The position numbers and the translations under genes are program-made. The notes below the pieces were generated by a model, which worked only from the letters and a program-made list of their open reading frames with translations, made no database searches and was not told where the DNA came from. A stretch of DNA of 64,000 nucleotides. It comes from Neocallimastix lanati (nom. inval.). Its lineage: Eukaryota; Neocallimastigomycota; Neocallimastigomycetes; Neocallimastigales; Neocallimastigaceae. The stretch covers positions 2,045,001-2,109,000 of the forward strand of contig JACVTC010000003.1 of the NCBI GenBank assembly GCA_016946835.1. Reading direction: 5' to 3'. Below are positions 31,121 through 44,272 of the stretch, piece after piece (position 1 is the stretch's first letter; every line of letters starts with the position of its first letter).

Positions 31121-31575
31121 AAATTACAATAATCCTACAAAGGATTAATCAAAAGATTTAAACATGTATTTATATAAAATAATTAATTATTAAAATATTA
31201 ATTATTAATATGAATAATGTAAATAATATTAATATAAGTTTGATATTGATAATATAAAGTTAGATAATAATATAAATATTTAATATAAATAAAATATAAG
31301 AATCAAATATTGCTAAATATTATAATTTATAATTAAAATATAATATGTAGAAATTAATTTAATATGACAATCACGTGTTTACATTATTTAATATATATTA
31401 AATTCAATATGTTAATAATATTTAGTAATTAGTTGGCCTAGACTAATTCCTAAATATTTTAATAAAGTTAATTTAATAATAATTATTATATTATTATTTT
31501 TTAATATTGAAATTCAAATAACTGAATTATCGAAATTGAAATTGAATTGAAATTCAGTTATTATCTTAACATCTT
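31121..31575. repeat. Diverged direct repeat, copy A
   Basis: This copy shares ordered anchors with 31785-32310: CCTACAAAGGA / CCTTACAAAGGA, AATATAAAGTT followed by GATAATAATA, AGTTGGCCTAGACT / AGTAGGCCTAAGCT, and a closing TTGAAATTGAAATT then TTCAGTT. Spacing and order are kept while the rest has drifted. It could be an old LTR pair or tandem duplication. The extreme A/T content makes chance similarity harder to exclude. Confidence 0.35.
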
Positions 31576-31784
31576 TTGTTAAAAAGTAAACAGGTTGAAT
31601 TTAACGAGGAATCAGGTTGATATATCTATATAATATAACTATATAGATATAAGTAAATTACTAAAATAAAAGAGTTATAAAGTTAAATTTGTTAATTTAA
31701 CACTTAATTAAAACTAATAATTGGTTTGATATGATAAAAATTTTTATTTATTAATAAAAATATATAGTTATATTATAATAGGTT

Positions 31785-32310
31785 AACTATAACCTTACAA
31801 AGGACAAAAAGATAAATTTGAATTTTCTTTTTATACTTTGTAGGTTTGAGAATATTGATAATAATAATATAAAGTTGATAATAATAATATTTAGTATAAG
31901 AATATGTTTAATATAAATAAATTATATTTTTTAATCTAATATATTAGCTAATATATATAATATAATATTAAATTTAAATATTTAATATAGTAATTAATAA
32001 TTAATAATTAATTAAATCAATATAACATAAATTAATACATAAACATTAATTTATGAATCAAGGATGACATGACCAAATGATTCATGTTAATAAATATTTT
32101 ATTTATTAATAATATTTAAGTTTAATATGATATCATTAGAATCAGTAGGCCTAAGCTGGTCCTAAGATGATCAAATAACTTATAATATTATAAAATAAAT
32201 AAAATTTAAAGAATAATTAATGAATTATAAATTTTTATTAATTATTTTGTTTTTAATAATTTTAATTGAAATTAATTGAAATTGAAATTTAATTCAGTTG
32301 TAATTTCAAC
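31785..32310. repeat. Diverged direct repeat, copy B
   Basis: Partner of the 31121-31575 copy, offset by about 660-710 bases, with the same ordered anchors. No coding sequence lies between the two copies. Confidence 0.35.
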
Positions 32311-32820
32311 AACGCCCTTCCACAAAAATCGGATTCCAGACGATTTTGTGTAACGTTACATAAAGAAATTATTATATTTATAAAATTGTATATTTTAAAA
32401 AATTTTTTTTTTTTTTTTTGAAAAAGGTCACATGAGTCCTTTAAAGAACACATTACAAGTGGCCATTTCATGGAAATTTCGAAATTGTCAAAATTTACTG
32501 AAATTAAAATTTTGTTATAAAATTAAATATCGAGAAATATAATGGTGTGAATTTTATTAAAAATTTCGTTGAAAAAATGTGAAATTGAAATTTTGAAATT
32601 TAAATTGAAATTTCATCTTAATTTTATGCATTAAATTGAAAAGTTTTAAATATAGTGAAAATTTATAATTTAATGAATATAATAATGTAAAAATAAATAA
32701 AGTATTATTAAATTTCGATTTTTTAAAAATTTTTGAAATTTTGAAATGTAAAATTTTAAATTAACTAATTTAATTTTGAAATATTATTATTTAATATACT
32801 ATTTATAGCTTAAGTATAAT
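32311..32820. other. GAAATTT-rich non-coding DNA
   Basis: Repeated GAAATT / AAATTTC words give this stretch a quasi-palindromic look, continuing from the end of repeat copy B to the poly(T) that ends the chimeric retroelement. I see no gene and no LTR matching the element to its right. Confidence 0.4.

Positions 32821-32821
<1 letters not shown>

Positions 32822-32862
<41 letters not shown>
32822..32862 (-). other. Poly(A) tail of the chimeric retroelement
   Basis: A run of about 40 T on the plus strand (A on the element strand) begins inside the stop codon of the chromodomain frame: the sense strand reads TAT AAT TAA followed only by A. It looks like the tail of a retroposed RNA. Confidence 0.6.
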
Positions 32863-32866
<4 letters not shown>

Positions 32867-33360
32867 ATAAGAAAGAGAAGTGAATTTTCTATTATTCTTT
32901 AAATATTCTTGATATATTCTTTGATTCCTTGGATTATTTTCAACTTCATAAGAAGGCACCCAATTACTTGAACTTTTATATTTGTATCTAACTCTATATT
33001 CGTAGCAGTTTTTCTTGTAGTTTGTCCTAAATCCAGAAATTTCAATAATATCATTAATGGATTCATTGTGCGAACTTCTATTTAAAAACTTTTGCGGAGT
33101 TGGGACATAAGGTTCCAATTCAGAGATATGAAAGATTGGATGATGTTTTGGAAAAGGTGACTTTTTAAGATCAATTTTATAATTATTATTCTCTAAAACA
33201 TCGATTACCTTGTAAGGTCCATATTTGCAAGGAGCGAGTTTAGAACAATCTTCAATATTTAAGGAAGGAGGTGCTTGAATCCAAACCAAGTCACCTTCTT
33301 TTATTATAGGAGGTGGCATCCTTTTCTTATCCGCATAATTTTTATATAATTCTTTAGATC
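32861..33360 (-). mobile_element. Gypsy (Ty3-type) integrase C-terminus with chromodomain
   Basis: The frame begins with ELYKNYADKKRMPPP (about 33354-33310), the usual lead-in to the integrase C-terminal domain of Ty3/Gypsy elements. It continues with IIKEGDLVWIQAP, KYGPYKVIDVLENNNYKI, HPIFHISELEPY, and a chromodomain ending in YEYRVRYKYKSSSNWVPSYE and a following helix. Gypsy chromodomains steer integration toward modified chromatin. The rest of the Gypsy element (gag, protease, RT, RNase H, integrase core) is absent. Upstream in this frame there is a stop within a few codons, and the adjacent DNA is Copia, in a different frame. The first 152 residues could start at an internal Met at 33319. 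Confidence 0.85.
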
Positions 33361-33742
33361 GAAATTTCTAAAATTCCTCATGTGGGGATTTAATGTAATG
33401 TGAGGATTTAAAATAAAAGGATTATAATAATTTGGAATAAAATTATTATTATTATAATAATAAAGTGGGTTTGAATTATTGTATTGGTTATTATAATCAA
33501 AAAAATTTTTATTGTGATCATATAAAATTTTATTTGGATCATATATTAATTTATATGAATCAAAATTTTGATATAAATTATTTGGATACATATTATAATA
33601 ATTAAAATTATTTTTATTATTTTCATTTGAAATATCATTTGAGGGAACTTCAAAAGGAACTTTTATAATTTTATTATTGTTATGATCATCATAATTATTA
33701 CTACTTATATTATTATTATTATCGTTATTGTCATCATTTTCG

Positions 33743-33801
<59 letters not shown>

Positions 33802-35289
33802 ATCATTATTATCTCTATAAGAGTAATTATGAAAGTCTACTCTATTATTATCATTTTCGTTGTCATTAGTAAAGTCCTCAATTTCTGGAATAGAAGAAGT
33901 GGCCTTTGTACATCCGGGGATATCTTCGAAAAATTCAACAGCTTTAGCTAATATAACTTTATTGTTTATTTTATCATATATTCTGAATGCTGTTGGATTG
34001 ATATCATATCCTATGAAAATTCCGGGATGTGTAGAATTTTCAAACTTTTTTCTATATTGTTTTGGTACATAAAAGAATACTTGACAACCGAAAACCTTTA
34101 ATTTATTATAATCGACCTTTTTGCCTTTATTTTCATATAAAATCTCATAAGGTATTTTATTGTTTATACCTCTGTGTGGAAGTCTGTTATGTATATAATT
34201 AGCCGTTTTTATGGCGTCTTCCCAGAATCTGTAATTTAAACGAGCGTCACGTAAAAGTGCTCTTGAAGCATGAATAAGAGTTTGTTGAAAACGCTCTGCC
34301 TTCCCATTTTGTTGTGGGTTTTTTGGAATACTTGATAATTGTATAATCCCATTCTTTGTACAAAAGTCATCAAATTGATAATTATAGAATTCGGTTCCTC
34401 TGTCCGATTTTATATATTTTATGTTTTTGTTAAAAATATTTTTAATTGTATTATACCATTTTAGAAAGGTTGGAAAGATATCTGTTTTTGATTTTACACA
34501 GAAAACCCACCCATATCTGGAGTAATCGTCCATTATTGTAAAGAAATATTTATTACCATATAATGATTCATCAGAATATTGAACAGTATCCATATGAATC
34601 ATTTCAAATATTTCCTTTGTTTTGTTTTGAGATAAATAATAAGGGAAGTTTCTCAGTTTTGCTTCTGAGCATACTTTACACTTATTATTTATTTTTATAT
34701 TCGGTAATCTGTCCTTTATTTTATCAATGTTAAAATGTCCTAGTCTTCTATGCCAAAGTTCTAAGACATCTTCATTTTCTATGTTTTGTATACTATCACA
34801 AACAGTATACTTATTTAATTTTTCTTTAAAGTTTATTTTATATTTAAAGGACCAGATTTTATATATATTGTAGTTTGTTGAATTTACCGAACATATTTTA
34901 TTACCATTTTTGTCGAATATTGAAACTTTGTTTTTGTTATTATGGTTGTAAAATAAGATTTTAAAATATTGGTTACATAATTGATGGATAGACATTAAAC
35001 TTCTTTTAAAACTTGGAATATATAGCACATTTTTTAGTATAATTTTACTTTCATTAATATATCCTATAAATGTACCTATATATCTTGATTTCACAGTCCC
35101 TCCATCAGCGAAAGATATAATTTCTTGATGTTTACGAATGTTTTGTAAACATCCAAGGTTGTGTGTCATATGATATGACGCTCCTGAATCTAATGTCCAT
35201 GATATTAAATCATTTTTATCATTAGATTCATTGTTGTTATTATTTGTATAGTAACTTAGACTATGTTTAAAGCCTCGGATATAGTCCAT
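33304..35289 (-). mobile_element. Copia (Ty1-type) protease-integrase frame, truncated before RT
   Basis: This frame of 661 residues overlaps the end of gag in a +1 frame. The retropepsin motif is WTLDSGASYHM. The gag-pre-integrase zinc finger follows (LWHRRLGHFNIDKI, then CKVCSEAK). The integrase core comes next, with MDTVQYSD and TIMDDYSRYGW, SDRGTEFYNYQFDDFCTKNG and QQNGKAERFQQTL, supplying the D,D-35-E residues. The C-terminal third is an Asn/Tyr-rich linker with a long Asn run. A Copia pol should continue into reverse transcriptase and RNase H; here it stops just after crossing into Gypsy sequence near 33345-33375. It cannot transpose by itself, though the gag, protease and integrase parts look intact. 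Confidence 0.9.
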
Positions 35290-36352
35290 TACTAGATTCT
35301 TTATTAAGTTCTTTGGTGTAATTTACTTGTTTTGTTAATTCGATATCAGTGTCATAGTCAAGTGAGAAGTTAACATATTGTTCAGGATTTAATTCTTCAT
35401 CTTTCATAGCAATATTTGATTGTCCTCCATTAGTTTTATGTTTTCTATTATATTTATTATTATTTTTACTATTGTTTTTCTTATAATTATTGTTATTGTC
35501 ATTGCCATTACTTGATTTATTTTCATTAGATCTGAAGTATCTGTATTTACACTTATTCGCAGTATGTCCCTTTTTCTTACAGATTTGGCATATTATGTTT
35601 TTCTTGTTGTTTGTTTGTTGGGAATAATTTGCTTCTGTATTCGAACTTGCAGATTTATTTGTTGATTTGTTATTATTCCCTAATTTTTTATTTCTTTTGA
35701 TATACAATTGCTTTGCATGCTGATGGGTTTCAATGATATTTGTACAACATTTTTTCCAGTTGTTGCTATAATTGAGTAAATTTGATAATAATATTAATTT
35801 TTCGGGAAGTGCGTTGAATAAATAGTCAAATTTTTCTCTGTCAGTCTTTTCAACGCCTAGGTTTCTTAATTCAGCAAATTTATTATTCATGGAAGCAATA
35901 AACAAAGACATTCCTTTTTCATTTTCTTCAAAGAATAATTCATTTAATTCATTTTCTAAAATTTCTTTTCTTTCATTAATTGTGTGAGTATAGGTTTCAC
36001 ACAATGTATTGTAAATATCATACGCTGTGTCACCCTTACAATTTAAACTTAATTTATGTTCGTTATTAATACTATTCAAAATAATATTTTTAACTTTAAT
36101 GTCATTTTTAATGTCTTCATCTTTAGTATCCAAAGCATAAACTTTAGTTTTATCTCCTTTTGCTGGACGATATTTATTTAAGTTTGAAGGGCTAATTGTA
36201 CTTTTATCAATTCTTTTAAGGACTTCTTTTTCGATATGATGTTCAAGATCTAATTCAGTTAAAAGATTGTAAAGTTCATCATCCCAAATTTTGAAATTTG
36301 AATTGGGTTCCCCGAGGATTGTTTTGGTACCTCTATTGCGTAGTTCTTCCAT
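35267..36352 (-). mobile_element. Copia gag (UBN2-type) with CCHC zinc knuckle
   Basis: 361 residues from ATG 36352. The N-terminal and central parts have the helical layout of UBN2-type Copia gag (DTAYDIYNTLCETYTH, NNKFAELRNLGVEKTDREKF, FNALPEKLILLSNLL). The zinc knuckle CQICKKKGHTANKCK follows, then a Lys/Asn-rich tail. Gag ends at 35267, after the pol frame has opened. The overlap of a few dozen bases in a +1 frame implies either ribosomal frameshifting or reinitiation at the pol ATG at 35289. Confidence 0.9.
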
Positions 36353-36519
36353 TTTAATGTTAATAATGGTTTTATAAATAAATTTTATATAAAATTTTTA
36401 TAGTTTAGGAAAACGGTTTTTTGGGCAAAGTTAAATATAAAGACGACGATTTAAATATATAAAAGCGATTTACATATGGTAATTAATAAGTAGTATGAGT
36501 CAAATTGAGACTCTTAATC
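36353..36519 (-). mobile_element. Copia leader with half-tRNA-Lys primer-binding site
   Basis: The non-coding leader between the presumed 5' LTR edge and gag. On the plus strand 36505-36519 reads TTGAGACTCTTAATC, matching the anticodon arm of tRNA-Lys(CUU); on the element strand it is therefore complementary to that tRNA. The same 15 bases, also followed by TTTT, sit exactly at the LTR edge of the small element at 50084-51012. This suggests the Copia 5' LTR begins at 36520. No second LTR was found on the other side of the element. Confidence 0.6.
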
Positions 36520-36529
36520 TTTTGAAAAT

Positions 36530-38128
36530 TAAATGGAAATTGATCAATTTAAAATTACTTTATTAACTTCATTTCTTAAAAATAGTATGATATACATTTT
36601 AATATATCATAACAATAACATTACATGAATCATAAATGTATTACATAAATATTTATAATGTAGCAAGCCATATTTACATACATAAATTTACTTAATAAAT
36701 TTTACTATATATAAATTTGTATAACTATATAATTAATAATAAAATAGGAATAATATTAAACTTTATTTTCAACAATTTTATTATTTATTATTATTATTAT
36801 TATTTTTTTTTCAGCTAATTTGAAATGTTGTACAACAGTATATACTTATTTAATTTGGTTAAAACAAGATATTTACATTTCTAAGTATAGTTTATAATAA
36901 AATTGATAAAAAAATTAGTGAAAATAATAAAAAAATAAATTGATATTTATAAAAAACAAGATTAAAGAATAATTATACTAAATAAAAAATATATTTTTTA
37001 TGTTATTTAGTATAAAATATAAAAAATTGTATAATTAATATGAGTTTTTAAGATAATAATTTATGTATGTTAATTTTCGTATATAATATATTAATTATTT
37101 ACTAAAGTTTATTAATTTTTTTTTTAAAAAAAAAATTATTAATAAATTTGAGTAATTTTTCAGATACAGTAATGATATGAAATAGAAATAAAAACTCTAA
37201 TTAATAATAATTTATGTTAATTAAGAAATGTAGTAAAAGCATAAATTTATGTATTAATCATATTTTTATTGTATTTCTTATTAAAAATTAATTTATATAT
37301 TTTTATTATTTAATTTAAACATTAATGAAAGTAAATTAATATTTATACTTTAATATAGGAAAACTTTATTATAGTAAATAATTATAAAAGAGAAAAATAT
37401 TTAGAAATAGTTTTATTTCTCGGTCCAAGAATAATAAATAGTAGATTAGTGTAATTCTTGAGATCAAAATATGAAAATAAATATTAATTTTAGGAATAAA
37501 TGTTTACATTTTTAATAATGATAAGTAAATGTAATTCTTCTAAATAAATAAAATTTAAATAAAATTATTTTTAAAAAACATATAAATTATATCCCCCAAA
37601 TAAAGAATAAACCTTAAAAGAACCGAACCTGAACTTCGTACTTTATCAGTAAAATATTAATTTTTTTGAACAATTTTATTTTATTTATATATATTTAAAA
37701 TAATTCATCGAATATAATCAATAATAATTAATACTACATTAAATGAATTATTTTTATACTATTTATTAGAACATTAATATATATATCTCACAAATTAATT
37801 TATTATGAATTATAATATTAATAATATATAAATATTTAATTATTAAAATTGAATAGTATCTTTATTTTTAATAAAACATAAGCTTTAATTTTTTTTATTA
37901 TTAAAAAAAATATATATATATATTTTTTTTTTTGATTTTATTTTAATAATTAAAAAAAAAAAATATTATGTTAGTATAATTATAAATATAAGAAAAGATT
38001 TTTACAGTAATATGATTATGTTTAAGGATCCACTACTACTATTACTACTACTCATAAAAATAAAAATAATAAAAATAATATAATATATAATAAAATATAT
38101 AAAAATATATATGTATATTGTATCTGAA

Positions 38129-38170
<42 letters not shown>

Positions 38171-38715
38171 ATTTTTATTTTATTTTTCTTTTATTAATAT
38201 CTATATCTATATATATATATATATATTAGTAATATTTTAAGGTTATTTAAATTTTTCTCTTTTTCTTTTTTTCCTAAAACAAAATTATAATATTAGAAAA
38301 AAATTTTTTTTTTTTTTAAAGTTGGTGAAAATTATTTTTATTATATTTTAAAATAGTAAATATAATTTTATATATTTATAAAGTTTTTTAAAAAAATAAA
38401 AATTCTATTTTATACTGTACTAAAAATTAATTATTAATTCATAAATCCAAATGCATTATTTAGAAGAAAAAATTATTATTATTTATTAATTTTACAAATT
38501 CATTAAAGAAAAAAAACAATTATATATTTGAAATAAAAGAGAAATAATAACAAAATTTTAATTAAATAAAATAATATACCATTGGTATATTCTATTTTAT
38601 TTAATTAAAAAAAAAAAAAAAAAAAAAAAAAAGATAAAAAGAAAATAATTAATTAAATATTTATATATATAACAATACATGTATTTGTACATTTTGCAAT
38701 TGTAATAAATCATAT

Positions 38716-38757
<42 letters not shown>

Positions 38758-38782
38758 CAATTTATGTATATTAATATCAAAG
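36530..38782. other. Intergenic DNA; probable remains of a Copia LTR, formin upstream region
   Basis: The part next to 36520 should be LTR, but I cannot fix its outer edge without a partner copy. The rest is A/T-rich, with T runs of about 35-40 bases at 38129-38165 and 38719-38757. The second ends about 25 bases before the formin start codon. Confidence 0.5.
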
Positions 38783-39431
38783 ATGGGTAATAAAGAATCA
38801 AATTTATATGGAAATGAGTATCTTGAAGGGTATGGTGATATAAGTGAGGAAATGAAAGAAAAATATAAAGAAAAATATAGAGAGAGGTATAGAGAGAGAG
38901 AGAGAGATAGAGATAGATCAGGTTCTCTTAACATTACTACAGGAAAAAAACCATTTAAAATGAAAAGATCGAGTACAAGATTTAGTGTTATTAAAGTTGA
39001 AAAAACAAATGATTTTGGTAGTATATTTGACGCCAATGATTTAGAAATGGATGCAGAAACTCATAAAATAAAACCTTTCTTTTCTTCTTCTAGTAAAGTT
39101 GAAGGATCTACAGATTTTTCTGGAAATAAATTACCACAAGAAAATTCGAGTGATGACGTCAATATATCTAATTCTAGAATAAAAAATGATACTAGTAGTA
39201 TAGGTGGTAGTAGTGTTTTGAAAAAATCTAATACTGATGATAATAATGAAACACAACCCTATGAACCACAAAATAATATTGATATACAATTAGAAAAGTT
39301 TATGGTAAAAGATACTATTATTATTATTATTAGTATTATTTTATTAGTATTATTAAAACTAATAAATTAGTAAAATTTAATGTTACTAATTAATGACAAA
39401 ATTATTTTTTAAATATTTATATATTTTATTA

Positions 39432-39466
<35 letters not shown>

Positions 39467-39835
39467 TATATTATTATTATATTATTATTATTACTTTTAT
39501 TTATATTATTATTATTATTATTATCAATATCGTTATCATTATCATTATCTTTATAATTGTTACTGCAATATAATATATTTTTTTTAAATTATATAATTTT
39601 TAATTAACAATAATAAAAAAAAAAAAAAAAAAAAAAAGGACGAAATGAATGTTCCTATTAATAAAAGAAAGGCGATTAGAAATTTATCTGATGAACAGAA
39701 ATTACTTATGATTTCATCACAGCAAAAAACTTTAAATGTAGGAATTTGTTTAATATTATTGATGAATTTTCACCTTAAAAAATTTCATCTAATAATATTA
39801 TATATATATATATATATAATTTTACATAATATTAT

Positions 39836-39866
<31 letters not shown>

Positions 39867-41123
39867 TTAATATTCATTTATTTTTATTTATTTTATATAC
39901 ATTGTTATAAGAATAATAATATTAAAAATGAAGATGATGATATATTAAAAAATATTCAAAAAATTAAAGAAACACCTACATTAGAAAATGTTAAAAATCT
40001 TTCAGTATTATTAAGAACAAAGCCTATTAAATGGATTACGGAATTTTTAAATAATAACGGATTAAACATTTTACTAAACAATTTAAATAGTATTCAAAAT
40101 GATAAAAATAATGACCCAACTATGTAATCATTATTTTATAACTATATAAACATTTAAAATTCTGATTAATATATTATTATTTAATTTATATAAAAGCATA
40201 AATGAATTTAATGATTATAGATAAATTAATTAAATATAATATATATAAATATATTTAATGTATTTATTAAAAAAGAGATGAAAAAGAAGAAATATATATT
40301 AAATGTTTGAAAAGTCTTATGAATAATAAGGTATTTTTTATATCATGAAAATAAAAAAAAAAAGTTTAATAATAAGTTAAATACTTTATTAAATACTGTA
40401 TCAAATAATAAATCAATTTATATATCAATTTATATAATAGATTATTATTTTAATAAAATAAATTATTTATATATTTATTTATTTATATTATTTCTTTATA
40501 TATATATATATATATATATATTTCAATATAATAGATAGGTCTTTTGTCTATTATGAATTCAAAAGAATCATTACCAATTATTTCAATGTCATTATATTCT
40601 TCATCACCAAAAACCCAAGCTCAAGTATTAGAAATTCTTAGTGCTATATGTTTCATTGAAGGAGGACATCAATGTGTTTTAAATGCATTAACAGAATTTG
40701 CAGTAATTAATAATGAGGTATTTCGATTTGAAATTATTTTCAGATGCCTTGAATCTACTCTTAGAAATTCAAATGAAAATGCAACTTATATAGCTAAAAA
40801 AGATTTACAAGTAAGTTAATAAAAAAATTATAAAATAGAAATAGTTAGAATTAAAGAATTATATAATTGAATAAAATTTTTTATTTAATTAATAATTATT
40901 TATGAATTTTTAAAATTAAAAAAATTAAACAAAAAAAAAAAAAAAAAAAAAATAATTGTGTATTTTTTTATATTTTTATTTAATAGCTAGCATGTTTTTC
41001 ATTTATTAATGCAATTATTAGTGGTATTTCAGATGAAGATATAGTATTCAGAATGCATATTAGATATGAATTCATAACCCTCGGAATTGAAAGAATTATT
41101 AGTGTAAATAATATTGTTTTAAA

Positions 41124-41154
<31 letters not shown>

Positions 41155-42095
41155 AAATAATTTAAAAGAAAAATTATTGAAAAAAGAAATAAAAATGAAA
41201 TAAAAGAGAAAAAAATATAAAATGAAATAAAATATTAATCTTAAATATATAATATGTAATAATTAGAGCATTCAAGATACTGATGATGAAAATATTAAAA
41301 GACAAGTTTCGATTTTTAAAGATTCAGCTGAAAGAGATGAAAATGAGACCTATGCAAAATTAACTGATTCAACTTTCGATATAGGAAATCCGGATGAAAT
41401 TTATACTGTTTTAAGAATAGGGTTAGATTCAACATCTTGTTGGCCATATTTTGTTGATATTTTAAAACACTTAGTACTTATTCCTGGTGACCGTGATTTA
41501 AAGTTAATATAAAAGAAAATATAAAATAATATAAAATAAAATATTTATAAAATAAATATTAAAGATTCATATTAAATACTATAGTACTATTATAAATTGT
41601 ATCAATGTACTATTACGTTAATAAATTAATAAATATATATAATTATATTAATATATAATTTTTTTTTGTTATTTTTTTAACACTTAATTTATTATAGACT
41701 AAAATATTGGTTAATTATATCAAAAATTATTAATCAAATAGTTATTCAAGAGAATGGAGTCAATCCGGATCCTGAAAATGACCTTATTAATATAAATGTG
41801 AAGAAGTTAATGTATGATATTGGAATTTCTGAAAGAGCAAATGATGCTATTGAAGAATTAAAAAAAGCCCGTGAAGCTTATAAAAAGAGAGAAAAATATT
41901 ATGAAAATATTATCAACAGTTTAACAAAAGAAAATAGTAAAATAAAAATAAAAAATATAATATAATTAATTTTATATTTAATTATTTTATTATTTCATTT
42001 TATTTTATTCTTCTTTTTTTTTTTTTTTCTAAAAAATTTTAATTATTTATTATATATTATTTAAAATGTTATATATAAAATTAAAATTTATTATA

Positions 42096-42138
<43 letters not shown>

Positions 42139-44238
42139 CATAATAGACAAATACAAAGATATAAATAATCAATATAGTGAAATTATTTCTGAATTGCAAA
42201 TGAATAAAATTATTGAAAGTGATGAAAATAATAAATTAAAAATTAATGAGGAAACCATTAATGGAATCATGCTTTTAAATAATATGAAAAATAAAGAAAC
42301 GTGTAAAAATGAACCTAATAATTTAGATGATGAAGAAAATTATAAATATTCTTCAATAATTAAGGAATTAGAAAAACAAGATATTATTGAAAAAGATAAC
42401 AATAATAATTATTATATTCCATCTATAAAAGTATTAAAAGAAAGTAATGAATATAAAAATAGTATTGATAGTATTCTTCAACAATTGGAAAGTTTTAAAA
42501 AAAGTAAATTTAATGTTTCAGAGGATAATGATAAAGAAATGATTGAAGATAAGTTTAATACAATGTTTAACAATATTATTTCTCATTTAACTCGTCTTAA
42601 TATTATTAAATTAAATGAAAAAACAGAAAAATATGAAATTTTAAATATGAATCAATTGATATCTGCATTTTCTGAGTTAGGAAAAACAAATATAACTTCA
42701 AAAGGTGGTAATTTCAGGTTTTCCTTATTTGATATAATGCTTTCGAAAGAAAGTATTCTTAATAATGGATCTGTTACTAAAATTGCAATGAATAAATTTA
42801 CTTTGAAAATTCAAATTTATAATCCTTTCTTGAAATATCTCAATATGAATAATATTTGTAAAGATATTATCGATATTTTTACAAAAAATAACCCTTTAGA
42901 AAGTAATAATTTAATGAATATAAAAGTGACTTCTATTTATAAAAATATTATTCATATTTTAGAAAGTATGAATTTCATAATCATCGAAAATAATCAACAT
43001 TACTTAAAAATAGGAGATAAGAAAGGTGATTTAATAAATGAAACTAAAATTAAAGATGGTATAATTGAAATTATAAAATCATGTCATTTGCTCGAAAATA
43101 TTACCGAAAGTCCTAAAAAACCTGTAAATTATAAAAATTTCCATGAATTTGTATATATTAGAAATCAAATTACAGGTGTAATAAATAATTTGATTCATAA
43201 TGATACGACAAATAATTACATTCAAATTGATATAGATGAAGTTTATGATTTATTATTAAATTTATTTCAACAAAAGAAAGTTATATATATGGAAGATAAT
43301 GAATTTAAAATTAATTATGAAATGAATTCCATAAATAAAAATGAAATTTTAGATAAAATAATGGAATTTTTAGTAGATAAAAAAGTACTTTTCAAAAATA
43401 ATCATGATAAATACTCCACAATTAAACAAACTATCAATTCTATTCCTATCCAACTAGAAGAAATTGGTAATAAAATTATTAATATTCTGAAAAATTTCAA
43501 TTATTTAGATTTTTCAAAGGAAGATAAATTGCTAGTAAATATGATGAATAATAGTTACTTAACTATTGAAAAGGAAACCATATTTAAATCTATACTGGAT
43601 ATATTAATGAAAAACAAAATTATCGAATCTTCCAAAAATAAATATATCATAAATACAAAAGATGGATTTTCACAAGAGATTCCATTAGATACCATTTATG
43701 ATAATTTAATTAATTCATTAACCAAAAAAAATATTATCATGAATAAAGAAGGTGATATGAATTCACTCCTTATAAATATATCCTATATTGAAAGAGAAGA
43801 AATGACGAAAAATAACATCATTAATGAACTAAAGAATATTTTAATAAAAAATAATGTAATAAAGGAAATGGATGATCAGTTGATGACTAATGAATATACT
43901 TTAGAAAGTCATATTATATCTAGTAATGAAATAGAATCCATTTTTAAAATATTAGATAAAAATAAAATTATTAGTCTTGATTCCACTAATCCTAATAGTA
44001 TTGAAATAATTAATATATTTAATAATAGAATAGAATTATCGAATATCATTCAAATTATATTAAATAAATTAATCAAAGACAATTTACTTGATAATTATAA
44101 AATATTATATGATAATGAAGTTATTACCAATGATAAATTATCATTATCAAAGAATAGCATTATCGAAAAGTTACAAAATATGGGTATCATTGAAATTGAT
44201 AAGAACAAAATCTATAATATTCATTTAAGAAGTAACAG

Positions 44239-44272
<34 letters not shown>

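Noticed and set aside
33682-34072. Plus-strand Ile-rich frames
   Set aside because: Antisense of the Asn-rich linker and integrase part of the Copia frame.
36882-36900. Target duplication for the chimeric retroelement (shared TAAGTATA with the left flank)
   Set aside because: Eight A/T-rich bases are too few to support it in this composition, and the position does not fit the element edge.
38716-39036. Minus-strand Leu/Ser frame
   Set aside because: Antisense of the Arg/Glu/Asp-rich N-terminus of the formin, running into a T tract.
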